Assembly: GCA_013180625.2 (NCBI GenBank)
Contig: SNVD02011052.1
Coordinates: 124,001 to 188,000 of the forward strand
DNA from: Boswellia sacra
Lineage: Eukaryota > Streptophyta > Magnoliopsida > Sapindales > Burseraceae
Direction: 5' to 3'
Length of the DNA: 64,000 nucleotides
Under the pieces are notes generated by a model that ran no database searches, was not told the origin of the DNA, and was given only the letters and a program-made list of their open reading frames with translations. Of this stretch, positions 33,601 to 45,399 are shown piece after piece (position 1 is the stretch's first letter; each line of letters opens with the position of its first letter). Position numbers and translations under genes: made by a program.

Positions 33601-36600
33601 AAAGCAAGGAGATTCACAATTTGTGTAGTAACTTGAGGAACTGATTATTTCCTTCTACCTGAACATAGCTGCATACTTACTTTTGGAAAAAATGGGTTTT
33701 AGCTTTGTAATTCTTAACAGTTGAATCAATATTTGAAAGTTTGTGAAGTTTTTGATTCTATTAAAATAAAATGCTTGAGTTCAAGAAATAGATTAAACAA
33801 TAGAAATAATTTAACCTGGATGAATAACAAATACTTGTCAAATTTGTGAACGGTGTGACAATGCTGCTGGTTATAAATGCAAAAGGTCTTCAATTTCAAT
33901 GAGGTTAGAAAATGGCAGCTATGTGGTTTTTGTTATTTTCTTCATTTTGATGAAAGGACAATGTGCCACTTGGTAGTTCCAGTTGTATTTCCATGGCCTA
34001 GAGAGCTTGTAGTAGGGCTGTCAATATTAGTTTTAAAACTCAAACTCCTTAGGACTGTTTTTATTCTTGCTGATGGAAGGAGCTAATTATTTTTCTATAG
34101 TTAAAGAGGCATGCTACCTTTGTGAAGTACAAGGAAATGGGATTTTTGTTTTAAGTCTTCTGAATTGCAATAAAGTTGCAGGTCTAGTGTATGATTGTAA
34201 AACGCAAACCAGTCAATATTGATGCTACATTACTTGTTGCTAGGTGAATATACCCGTTGTCCACTCTCTTTATTTGCTGAGATATCTATCCTATTTCAGA
34301 TTGGAAGAAATGAAAGATCAGCTGAGAAAGCGTATGTTCACAAAGCGCATAGTTAAAAGGATATCTTTTATAATTGCCAATGGATTGTCAATAGAATTGA
34401 ATACTTATGCTTTGATTCGTCCAACTGTTCCAGGTAAACACAAGTCACATTTTCTAATCAATTATTAGATTTTTAAGCTTCTGTATGTTGTCTTATAATG
34501 TGAATTATATATTACTGTTTTCGTGTTTTTGGAATATAGGGGCAATTACATGGCTTGATTCTGTAACAAACCGTCCTTTAAAGGTATTTCTAAGTTGTCA
34601 CATTATATTTTGTTAATTGGATTTGTGCGAACATAAGTTTATTGTATGAAGAGCTATTGAGGCTTCATGTCATCTTTCTTTGGGGATTTTATTTTTATTT
34701 TTATTTTTTAAGTCAGCTTGGTAACTATGGCTGTATTTAGTATGTAAATTAGTTTGGATATGTTTACAAAACTTTGATCAACATCGTTGATATTATTGAT
34801 AATTCTTATAATTACGAATGTTACATTAAATGGTCCATGGAGTTAAAGGATTTTAAGTTAAAAATAAAGGGTTTGTTCATAGCTTTTGAACTTGTAACAG
34901 TTTCATTGTTGCACAAGGTTCATCAAGGAACAAAACTTTTCGGCCATAAACTCTCTGTCTGCTTATTCATGTTATCTGTGCTCTTAAGTTTTTCCAATTA
35001 TGAATTAATTTAGTACAGGGGTTTATGGAATAACCTCAGGGAAGGTTTTCAAATGTTTAAAACTATCCAAGTTTTGCTTGTAGCCCAATTTTTCTCTATT
35101 TACATTCATTCATCAAAGAGATGAATTCTGGCTAGTATGAATACAATGTCAGTATAGCTAAGTTCATGCTTGCTTATTCTAATGCATGCGATCAAGTATT
35201 TCTTTATTATCTAGTGAATATGAAGGGGTTTCCAAGTGTATAGTGATATAGAGCCTTTTTTTGGTTATTGGACTTTTGCAGAATACAGCTTAGTGGTTGA
35301 ATAGCCTAATAATTATTGTCCATTCAGAAATTTCCAAAAACAGGTGATGTGATACAGCATTGACGTGGGGATAATTAATTGAACGCCACTTGATTTCAAA
35401 TCTGTGAAGAGTTTAATGGTAGCACATGGTCAAAGTTTCAAATGCTGTACTAATGCTGGCCTTTAATACGTTATAGTTCTCAAATATTATTACAAAACTG
35501 GTTTTTTTATTTTTTATTTTTTTACTTAAAGGTCTATTTTGTAACGTCCTAGTAGTTCATATTTCCTTTTCGTAATAAATTTGATTATGTAGGACATACT
35601 CTCTTTCAAACCGATTACTATATAAGGCAGTTTTAGGAGGCCTATGAAAATTAATTTCGATGTGTTATTGTTACGATCTACGTCAACTAAGTATGGGATT
35701 AGTTGGTGGTGTTGCTAGGATCCCACATCGACTAAGTATGGGATTGGTTGGTGGCTTATAAGCCTATGGGCACCCTCCCCTTACAAGCCGGTTTTTAAGG
35801 GTGAGTTCTACCCATGGGTTTGTAACAATTGGTATCAGAGCTAGCCCACGCGAGGCCCACGTTGCGGAGGGGGCGACCTGAAAATGCCAGAGTGGGCCAC
35901 CCAGAGTGAGCCGCCGTGGACGTCGGTGTCGGAAGCGTGGTGGTATGTTACGATCTACGTCAACTAAGTATGGGATTAGTTGGTGGTGTTGCTAGGATCC
36001 CACATCGACTAAGTATGGGATTGGTTGGTGGCTTATAAGCCTATGGGCACCCTCCCCTTACAAGCCGGTTTTTAAGGGTGAGTTCTACCCATGGGTTTGT
36101 AACAGTTATATGCTACTTCAGTTACTTTATTGAAGCCCTTACGTTGATTTGAAGCACTTATTTATATCTTTACTTACTAAGATAAGGCTTTAGCCAGGCT
36201 CCTTATTTGACTAGTTTATCCAAAATAGTTACATTATTACAGGGTTTGGAAATAATCATAATTGATGTTGTGCAGACTGAAAGATCTTTCATCTGCGCGG
36301 ATACTGGTTCATTGATGCAAGAACCTCCAAAACGATTTCAGCCTTACAAAAAGTAAGCATGCTTGATTTCTTCTTTGCAGCATACTCATTTATCGTAGAA
36401 CATCTGTATTCTCTCTTTTCCCTTTTTTCAGTTCCTTATTCGGTGGTTCAAAATTGTTCTATGGTTTTGTACATTCTTTCAATCATATTCTACTTTATTG
36501 GATAGTCAAGACTTTTGGTTGTTCTTTACCATTAGATTGTGTAACTTCATTTATTGATTTATGTATTTTATTTTCTTGAACAAAAGCATGATTATAGATG

Positions 36601-39571
36601 AGATGTTAATTGGTAAAAGCTGTCTTGCAGTGAGTTTTATAGTGCACAATTTAGGATCCAGTAACCTAGAATGTTTCAGATCTGGTGTTGGACTATCATA
36701 ATATCATAGCATTATTTTATGAAAATTGTTATTATCAATTTCTTTTGTTGTTTGATGTTGTCATTACTTACGCTACTTGAGATTTCAGCTTGTATTTTCT
36801 TTACAATCTGCAGTGAGAATATCAAGTTTTCAATTGCAGAGATATCTGAGATCAAAAGAGTTTCAACAGGACATTTGCGCCTGCTTGGATTCAAGCCATT
36901 AAGTTGCTTAAAAGATTATCACAACTTGAGGCCATCTACATTTGTTTTTCCTAGTGACAAGGTTGCTTTAATTCTTATCCTATACAATACTGCAAATATC
37001 AATTACCTGATGTTCATTGTTAAATTGATTATTCTTACTTCTTGATGGCTTGTTTTACTTTTCAAAGTTTGAACATGAAGTTATGTGCTGTTCACTTGAT
37101 TTTTTTGGAAGATAATTGTCTCATTATATTGTCTAAAAAGTTCATGCCCCTCTGTATCTTGGAAGAAGTTTTCCTGGAAATCAAGTGAAATTTTTAGAAC
37201 AACAGCACATGTTTGTGTTTGTAGAGCGTCATTCTTACACATCTGAGTGCAAAGATAGATTTCAAATTTGCATGCACATTAGGTGCTTCACCTCTAAATC
37301 ATCCCAAAGCTATCAAGGACAGAATTTTCAAATAAACAGACAACAAAGTAGTTTGTTTTTTGACAAGTAGTTTTTCAGAACTAATTTTTAATATAAAGCT
37401 ACATACTACATGTTTAAGAGTTTTATTGCAAAATAAAATAATATGTTTTTGAATAAATAACTTCACAAAAGTCCATTGCTGAGATGTGAGTAATCTTTAC
37501 TGCCAGGGGATAGCACATGCTTTCAAGTCTTGATAATAGCCACTTCATGTGAAATGTGGATATTATAGGAATCAATATAAATGCCAGGTGACGACCTTTT
37601 TTGACTGAAAACTTTACTCTTTGTACATAGTATGATATAAGAAGTGATGACCTTATCTCTCCTCAATTGATCCGTCACCCCTCCAATAAATTATTTCTTT
37701 ACAACTGTAGTAGATGCTATTTAAGTAGAAACAATCCTGGAGGATTGACATGGTCTGAGCATTAGGATTTTGTTGGATTCTGGAATTGATGAAAACTTAA
37801 GGGGCCTGGGCCTTGGTGCATCCAGCTAGACCAAGCTCCTAGGTTCGCGGCCCCCTGGTAAAAACTTAAAAAATTTCACCCTTTGTTGTCTTATGGGTCA
37901 TGGGGATGGGGCGCCCAACTGACCCCCAGTTGGGGCCTAATCGAGCTGTACATACATGGTTCGTTTTGGTGCAGGAGTCTGGCTTATCAAAAAAAAAGAA
38001 AAATCTTTGTAGTATGTTGTTGGATAGAGATAATGTTTTTGGATTACTAATACTTGATTGTCAAGATAATGAATTTTCCCTTGTTCTTTCTGTGGAACTC
38101 CTATCTATTGGGTCAAAGATTTTATTTCCCAGTATTATTATGAATTATCGTATCATGACATTAGTAACGGTCATTCAACTTATATACTCTTTGTCAATGT
38201 GTTAGCCCATGTTTTTATGTGGTATGGTCTTTTGTTCCCAGAGATTTGTATTCCTTTTACGTAAGGATGAGAAAATGTACAATAATAAAAAAAAAAAAAT
38301 TGTGAATTGGATATTGTATATACAGTATGACTATTGAGGGAGGACATATAGATTAGGAAATTTGTCAATGAAGACTAGTAATAGTTTTCTTTTTGCCATA
38401 ACTTTTTCCCAATTGATAACTGGAGTTGGGCTAAATTTATCTCAATAATATGAATTTAGACTATGCCTAAGCCACATTGCATTATTTAAAGTACACTATT
38501 ACTTTTTTTTTTTTTGCCAGAAAGTTCAGCCCAGCACCCCCACACTCCACCCATGAATTGCAGCCTTTGTTATCATGAATGTGGTGTATTATTCATTTAT
38601 TTTATTGCCTTGTGCAGGAAGTGATTGGCAGCACTAAAATTTTTATTGCTTTACATAGGTCAATGTTACGACTTAAGCGGTCAGTGCTCTACACCATGAC
38701 AGTATACTTGTCTGCATTGTACTTGTCAAGTTAATCACTGGGTATCATGTGCATTTGTTGGATTTATAAAACTGTGGATTCTAATTGGTACTTGATAGTC
38801 ACCAAGTCATTTTATTAAATACAAGACATTTAAATGTTTGTAAACTCTTTTATGAATGATGCGTGTCCCTTTCTTAACAATTTTGTTGAGTGTTACGTGA
38901 GTTGAAGTGATTTTGTAGGCACACTATCATATCAGATGTTCACATCTACATGTGGCATTTCTTTAGTTTCTTATAACCAGATGGATGGGAGTTTCATATT
39001 ACAAAGTGGCAATCTTAATATTTTTTATTGAGGAAGTAGGGACGGAAGGCAGAGAACTAGAAGTAAATTTCTTACGGATAGTGTATGAAAGTTCCCACTT
39101 GTTTTTCATTTGTATTGCCCACAATAATGAAGTTCTTTAAAGCGAAAGTTTGTCCTTTGATTTTTTTAATGTAGAATTTGCTCAAATTAGCCAGCCGACT
39201 TAGAAAAATGCATGTTTAGCATTTAATTACAGCTTTTCATGATCTCCCAGCTTTATTTGATGTTGATTGTAACTATTTCATTATTACTTACTTTATTTAC
39301 TAGATGCTGATTCACATCTAAAGTTCAGCTTGGATAACTGTAATCTTTTGAGGTCTTCTATTTGCAGTTTTGCTGTTGCATTTTATGGCAATCCATCTCA
39401 TCCTCAACTGGTTGCCCTTGTAGCTCAGGTAAGACTTCTATAACATACACGTAGAACGGTAGAAGTTATTCCATTTATTGCATATGGGTATGATAATTTG
39501 GTGAGAAGTGTGTGATTCTCTTTTGATCACTCTAACTGTATCTTGTTAGGAGACATTAGCTCCTTAATGTT

Positions 39572-39613
<42 letters not shown>

Positions 39614-41768
39614 TGAAATGATGAGATTATGACCCAAGTATGAGAACATGTATAAGAAGTAGATATTAAGCACAACAGATCACATGCCTGTTAAAATGCA
39701 GTGACTGGACACAGATTTACAGAAAACTGCTCTCTCCCAAGAAAATTAGAGTAGAAATTTCTACGTGAACATTTAATACTTTTTTCTTTTCCTCTGTATT
39801 TTCTGATACATTCATGCATATTCATGTGATGAAAGTATTCTGACACCTTAGCCATACCATGAATTTTATTAAATAACTGCATACTGTCATTAGAGGTTTA
39901 AGCATGATGTTGTCAAACTGATACAAAACTATGGAGTGGTTTCGAGATGATAGTCCTGGCGAGGTCTGTGGCATTGAAGTGATGCTCTTCTTTTAACTGG
40001 TTTTCTTATTTAATGTGTTTAAGTTAAATTTAATAACTCAGCAATCTCTTTTGGCATTTCACAGGAAGAGATTGTCAGTGCTGGTGGTCAGCTGGAACCA
40101 CCAGGAATGCACATGATATATCTTCCATATTCTGATGACATCAGACATGTTGAAGAGGCAAGCAAAAATATTCAAAGTCAATAGGAACAACATTTTTCTG
40201 GTAATTTTTTCACCGAGGAAAAATTGTTAATATTTGCAGATTCACTCGGATACAGATGTTGTACCTCGAGCCACCGATGATCAAGTTAAAAAGGCTACTG
40301 CTTTGATGAAGCGCATCGACTTGAAAGATTTTTCAATCTGTCAATTTGCTAACCCTGGTAAATTGCAATGGTGATATGTGGTATTCTAGTAGGTTAAAAA
40401 TGCTTTCTACTGTCAAGGTAGTTTATGGATTATGATGTTGACATAATCAACTTCCAGTGCACAGGTGTTTTTTTTAGAGTTTATAGCCAATGGACTTTGT
40501 GGGAGTGCCAATAAATTCATGCCAGTTACTGAAAGTTAAATCAGTGAAAAAGTATTATTATATACGTTGATTAATGTATTGAAATAGTGACCATGATAAT
40601 GATGTTAGTTCTTTTTTTTGTTTTTAATTTTTACTTAATTTCCTCAGTATGTGACTGAATAAACGCTTCCAGCCTTGCAGAGACACTATGCAGTATTACA
40701 GGCCCTAGCTCTAGAAGAAGATGAGATGCCAGATGTCACCGATGAAACCCTTCCTGATGAGGAAGGCTTGGCTAGGTAAGGAATAAAATTTTTTTTCCTT
40801 TTTTAATTATCTTTGACCATATCCATTGATTTGGATCTTGTAAAACATTCTTGATATCTCATTTTTACAAATGTTGTTCATGGTCTGCAGACCTGGAGTT
40901 CTTAAGGCTATAGAAGAATTCAAGCTTTCTGTTTATGGGGACAATTATGATGAGGAAAGTGAGTTTACAGGTAATGGAAAAGTGAGTGAGGCTTCCAAAA
41001 AGCGGAAAGCAGTTGCTGAAAATGCCGTTAAGGAGAGCGCAAATTATGACTGGGCTTACCTTGCAGACAATGGAAAGGTAAAGGTTACACTATTAGTGTT
41101 CCATTCTTGGTACTCTTCGTGGTTTTATTCACTGCATTGGTCTTGCAAGTTTGGCAAAAGATCAGAAAATCATGTGCTTTTAAAATCAATCTAGTTATTA
41201 CCCCTTCTTGTCAGCATTTTGGATGGTAATAGTTAGTTTGAAGCTCCATTTTTTTACAAGTAATTCGAGTTAAATATTTTTCCAGAAAAAAACTGTAGTA
41301 TATTTTCTTAAAGCTAATTCAAGAGGTGCTTTAAAATTCCCCTAGAATCATGATAAATTATCCACTGAGATACATAGATCTTGCAGTGAAGTTGTAGAAT
41401 TTTTTGAAGCAAATATATTCTATTAAGAAAAATCGATTTGAAGGTTCCAAATTTTTAGTGTTTGCTTAAAGATATTTAAAATAAGATAAATTGTAATTAT
41501 TGGCAGATTTCAAATGAGTAATACTATAAAGTGAAGAGAAAGAAGATGCAGATTAATTTTTTGGGTTTATCACCAAAGAATTTTTTAAAAATAAATTATT
41601 TCTTAAATTTTTGTAATAATGTTAATCTGCTTTTGGCTGATTGATATATTGCAGTTGAAGGATTTGACTGTGCCAGAGTTGAAGTATTACTTGACGGCAC
41701 ACAATCTCCCTCTTACAGGAAAGAAGGAAACCTTGATCAGCAGGATATTAACACACATGGGGAAGTGA
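30633..41768 (+). CDS. KU70: KU70, ATP-dependent DNA helicase 2 subunit (XRCC6 homologue), 19 exons
   Basis: Exons: 30633-30698, 30796-30873, 31533-31649, 32147-32261, 32852-32957, 33082-33199, 33317-33400, 33481-33539, 34300-34433, 34540-34583, 36276-36352, 36814-36961, 38618-38679, 39368-39428, 40065-40157, 40240-40357, 40673-40775, 40891-41077 and 41655-41768. All phases join to 627 residues with no internal stop, close to Arabidopsis KU70 (621). In order: an acidic N-terminus (MELDPDDVFRDDDDD), a vWA domain (about 27-240; KEYVVYLVDASPKMF), the Ku core barrel (about 255-455; IRPTVPGAITWLDSVTNRPL, STGHLRLLGFKP), the C-terminal arm and a SAP DNA-binding domain (590-627; LTVPELKYYLTAHNLP). 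With KU80 it rings broken DNA ends in the nucleus to start non-homologous end joining, and it protects telomeres. Splice sites are GT-AG except intron 15. The only intact host gene here. Confidence 0.95.
35669..35827 (+). repeat. Left LTR of the TRIM
   Basis: 159 bp, identical to 35946-36104. It contains an internal imperfect duplication of actaagtatgggattrgttg. Confidence 0.95.
35830..35841 (+). other. Primer-binding site of the TRIM (tRNA-iMet)
   Basis: TGGTATCAGAGC two bases after the left LTR, complementary to the 3' end of initiator tRNA-Met. Confidence 0.93.
35946..36104 (+). repeat. Right LTR of the TRIM
   Basis: 159 bp, identical to 35669-35827, followed directly by the second GTTAT. 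Confidence 0.95.
37801..38003 (+). mobile_element. Probable tRNA-derived SINE in KU70 intron 12
   Basis: A ~200-bp GC-rich island stands in an AT-rich intron. It has an A-box-like TGGGCCTTGGTGC and, some 25 bp later, a B-box-like GGTTCGCGGCC. It ends in an A-rich tail (aaaaaaaaagaaaaa). The layout matches plant tRNA-type SINEs. A clean target duplication was not found, which lowers confidence. Confidence 0.6.
39575..39613. repeat. (CT)n microsatellite in KU70 intron 14
   Basis: About nineteen CT dinucleotides, ending before tcttgaaatg. Confidence 0.95.
40158..40239 (+). other. GC-AG intron of KU70 (intron 15, 82 bp)
   Basis: The exon ends HVEE with ...GAAGAG, and the intron begins GCAAGC. 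The acceptor is TTTGCAG before ATT CAC TCG. No GT nearby keeps the frame with the conserved next exon (IHSDTD). GCAAG after AG is the usual GC donor consensus. Confidence 0.85.
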
Positions 41769-41836
41769 GCAAGTCTCCAATGCAGCTGTAGGCTTCTTGT
41801 GTATGGATATTAACACACATGGGAAAGTAATTGAAT
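41743..41836 (+). repeat. ~62-bp partial tandem duplication across the KU70 stop codon
   Basis: ggatattaacacacatggg occurs at 41743 and 41805, followed in both copies by aa(a)gt, and gtaggcttcttgt is also repeated downstream. The second copy lies in the 3' UTR, so the protein end is unaffected. Confidence 0.8.
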
Positions 41837-43117
41837 CATATTGTAGGCTTCTTGTAGATGTAGTATCTGATGTGGAGGATTATGCAGCTGTAAGACCTAT
41901 GAAATTCCTTCCTGAGGATTGACTGTCTCCAGCTTTCTAAAAGTCTCTTAAAGTGTTCCAGGTGCATTCTCTTGTCAACTCCACCAAATTCAGTTCAATT
42001 AGAATCTTGCATTTCCATGTTTGTTGGGCACACTCATAGCTTGAAATCCTGGACCGTATGTTTGGAACTGGTAGCTCAGAGGATCTTGTTGTATAGAAAT
42101 GTGAAAAAACCTATATCATTCCTGCAGAGGGAATGCAAGCAAGAAAATGAAGTTTTGTGTGCATGCGTGATCGAAAGTTTGCATAAAGATGAAGGATTTT
42201 GGATGAAAGCCCATTTCTAAAATTTGGGTCTTGTGGGGAAAGAGATGAGACCAAAATGTGAAAACACAGAAGTTTAAGGTGAAATCATCTCTATCTTCAA
42301 TGTTTTACTTCACCTTGAATGACTTAACAAGTTATTTTTTCAACTTCAGAAGAAAATTAGGGGAAACAAATCATTTTAATGTTTTTGTTTTACTTAAAAG
42401 ACATTTGCAATGTACGAGTGACACTTGAACGTATGTGGACGAGTGAAAATTGGACTTGTGGGTTTGAGGTGCCAAACAACCGAGAGGACGAGTCTCAGAC
42501 AAAAATTTGAACTGCATATAATTACTAAGGAACTCGCTTAACTGTTGCACCCAATCTTCACCTTTGTAGAAACTTTAGCTTTCAAATAATGCATGGTCAA
42601 CTTTGCATTTCCATCAAGTAATATCATGTGGATATGAGCTTAGTGAAATGCATAAGATAGACATTTAGCTAATGGCGATGGATGGCAAGTGTATAGACGC
42701 TTGGGGTGCCTTATCCTCTCAAAATTTAATTAAAAAAATAATAATAAATCTTAATAGCCCCCTCTACGTAGATGCGGTGATTAGGGGCCCCAGAATTTTA
42801 GACAAAGTCTAATAGTCTGCAACTTCTAAGCTTTTTGTTTTAGAAATTCTTTGGGCCCCTTCAGTGTTCATCTTATTTCAATAATAATATAATTATCACA
42901 TCATTTTAGAGCGGAGAGTTTAATTTATCTTTTTTCTACTCAAATAATATTATTATTAATAAAAACACAAAGAGATTGAAGATTAAAGTTAAGATGTATT
43001 TGTATAATATATTTATTATCGTTAATTGTTTTATTTAAAATTTATTGTTATACTTCATTTTTTATAGTTTAGTTTGAGAATTTACCATTTGTTTTAGAAA
43101 ATATATAGGAAGTATTG
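41769..43117 (+). other. KU70 3' UTR and downstream intergenic DNA
   Basis: The first few hundred bases after the stop are presumably 3' UTR; the polyadenylation site is not certain. Beyond about 42300 no gene, repeat pair or RNA feature is recognised. Confidence 0.5.
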
Positions 43118-43125
43118 GCTTTTAC

Positions 43126-43585
43126 TAAGGATGGCAAAAAAACCCGGGTAATCCGGGTACCCGGATTTTCCCCGGAAAATCCGGGTGAAAAAAACCCGGA
43201 TTATCCGGGTTTTAAAACCAGGTGCGGGGAAAGTTAAAAAAAAAAAGTGCGGGTGCGGTGCGGGTGCGGTATTGCTAATAATCCCTGCACCCGCACCGCA
43301 CCCGCATAATTCTTAAAAAAATTAAGAAAAAAGTATGAAAAAATCCGGGGAAATCCGGGTTTTTCCGGGTAAAGATAAAAGTGGAAAAAAAATCCGGGGA
43401 AATCCGGGTTTTTTTCCGGGTGCGATGCGGGTGCGGGTGCGGTAATCTTAAAACCCGCAAATACCCGCACCCGGAAAAACCCGGAAAAACCCGGGTTTTT
43501 CCGGGGACCGGGGATAAGGAACAAAATCCGGGTGCGGGTGCGGAAACGCAAAACCCGCACCCGCACCCGGATTTTGCCATCCCTA
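43126..43585. mobile_element. hAT-type MITE, GC-rich, with 8-bp target duplication
   Basis: Termini TAAGGATGGCAAAA (43126) and, inverted, TAGGGATGGCAAAA (ending 43585) are flanked by identical GCTTTTAC (43118-43125 and 43586-43593). The 8-bp duplication and the T.GGGATGGCAAA tip fit non-autonomous hAT elements. The 460-bp interior consists almost wholly of CCCGGGT, AATCCGGG and GCGGGTGCGG units in both orientations, so it can fold on itself extensively. The open frames across it are by-products of this low complexity. Confidence 0.9.
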
Positions 43586-43593
43586 GCTTTTAC

Positions 43594-45389
43594 TCTTTTA
43601 AAATTTGTTGCGCGAGCGCACACACAGATATATATATGGAGAAAGGTGAGTGAGAGTTGTATGATTAACGAGGAATTCTTTTAATTGTTGGATATATCGA
43701 AAGGGAAAAATCTGGTCATCCGCATAAGAGGACTGATGTAATGAGATCTTTAAATTGTAGATAATTCTAGATAAGAAATGATTCGAGGTTTCCCTCTTGA
43801 AGGCTTTCACTCATGTTAACATATAATTAAAGCTCAAACCTGGGACAATTCAGTTATGATTCAGCAATTAATGTAGTAATTCAATTAGTAGTCTACAAAA
43901 ATGTCTTCATGATTTTCTACAAATTTATTCTTAGACTGAATTTCTTGAAATATAATAATAAACCCCATCTGGTGAGCCAACAATCGACACACAGTGTGAA
44001 TTGTTAACCAAAAATTGCTTTCATTCACTTGGGTAGTTTCCAGTAATTAATAATAATCGAGGTCAACTTTGAACAAGTATTAAATTATTAATTGACAACC
44101 GCGTTAGCCATGCTAAAAGTCAGTTAATTGAAGGTTCGGTAAATTTCATTAAAATATTATATAGGTTTTTCTTTTTTAATTAAGCAGAATCGCAAATCTT
44201 AAGAAATTTAAATAAAATAAATGTGATTTTATATGAATTAGAATATTCCCAATCTGGTCTTTAGACGAATTGAACTTCTATAGGCTGACTTTGACCGTTG
44301 GAAGAGACTTGTATCACGAATTTATGATTAATCTTCTTTAAATCTCGGCTGATTTGAAACCACATATGGTTCTCACTGACAGTTGTTGAACAGAACTTCA
44401 AAAGCATCTAGAGCTTCTGCTTTAATTTTATTTTAATTATAAAATAAGAGGAAAAGATCTTATATCCACATTCAACTAGTGTGTGTATATATATTACTAG
44501 ATGTACAATGAATTTATGCAACTTAATGTTATGTCATTAGATAAATGATTACTTTGTTATTTATTAATTAAATTCTCAATTTCCTTATTATGAATATCAA
44601 ACATGCATTAAAGTAGTCTAAGTAATTAACACCAATACAAGGAAGAAGAAAACATTAGAAACAATAATAATGCTAAACTTACAATATTTATACAACATAA
44701 ACTCTATAATATGATCTGACAGCTTAAGTGACACAATCTTATTAGAGATGTAACTTTCTTAATCCATTTTCATTTTTCCCTCCTCCAGTAAATTTTCGTC
44801 ATGTAAGCTGCTAAGTCATGTTATAGACTTTAGGTTATATGAATATTATAAGTCTAGTATTACCCTAGAAACAATATCAATAACCAAAAATTATGCATAC
44901 AAAATTAAACTTTAGCAAAGAGTAGTACTCTTGTGCCTTAACCCTGAAGCCCATTAATAGTATATATCCATAAACACTTTATTTAAACTGAGAGTTTCGC
45001 AGAACAAAGTGCTATGTTTACAGGTCGTACTCGTTACACATTCAACGGAAGCTTAAGGGCATCAATTAAACAATAATGAATACACGGTCAGATGCCTTCA
45101 ATCGGGTCAGTTTAAATTGGTTGCGGATATAAGATTATAATTGTTTTCGATGATTTGCACGTCGTTGCTTTCATTCTCTAGTCCAGTACATGGATAAGTA
45201 AATTAATCTACTAAATATGCGTACCATTGAAAGTCTAGTTAAACACCTTAATTGAATGTCCAATACTTAATTAACAATAAATTTAATCAAAACTACCTGA
45301 GCAATGAACAAGTAAACAAAATAGTTCTCACCAAATAAATTGAATATAATACTCCAGTTTTTGCTTACAAACAACTTTGTCATTTTCAC
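43594..45389. other. Intergenic, no recognisable gene
   Basis: AT-rich sequence with no protein motif. I looked here for the missing 3' LTR of the copia fragment to the right and did not find it. Confidence 0.5.
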
Positions 45390-45399
45390 AACTGGTGAG

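Larger units (their letters stand above)
35669..36104 (+). mobile_element. TRIM retrotransposon in KU70 intron 10
   Basis: Two 159-bp direct repeats (35669-35827 and 35946-36104) start TGTTACGATC and end TTTGTAACA. By eye they are identical at every base. Between them are 118 bp of GC-rich non-coding DNA that open with ATTGGTATCAGAGC. The flanks are GTTAT on both sides (35664-35668 and 36105-36109), a perfect 5-bp target duplication. Total length of 436 bp without coding capacity makes it a terminal-repeat retrotransposon in miniature. Its mobility must come from a protein supplied elsewhere. Confidence 0.95.

Noticed and set aside
33877..34086. Open frame of 69 codons in the KU70 region
   Set aside because: It lies in KU70 intron 8 and has no motif. 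The exons on either side join in frame without it.
35669..36104. Cassandra-type TRIM with a 5S rRNA promoter in the LTR
   Set aside because: The LTR shows no 5S-like internal promoter sequence. It is a different TRIM family.
43234..43653. Overlapping open frames of 90-129 codons rich in Pro, Arg and Gly on both strands
   Set aside because: They lie wholly in the low-complexity hAT MITE, and open frames on both strands come from the CCGGGT units.
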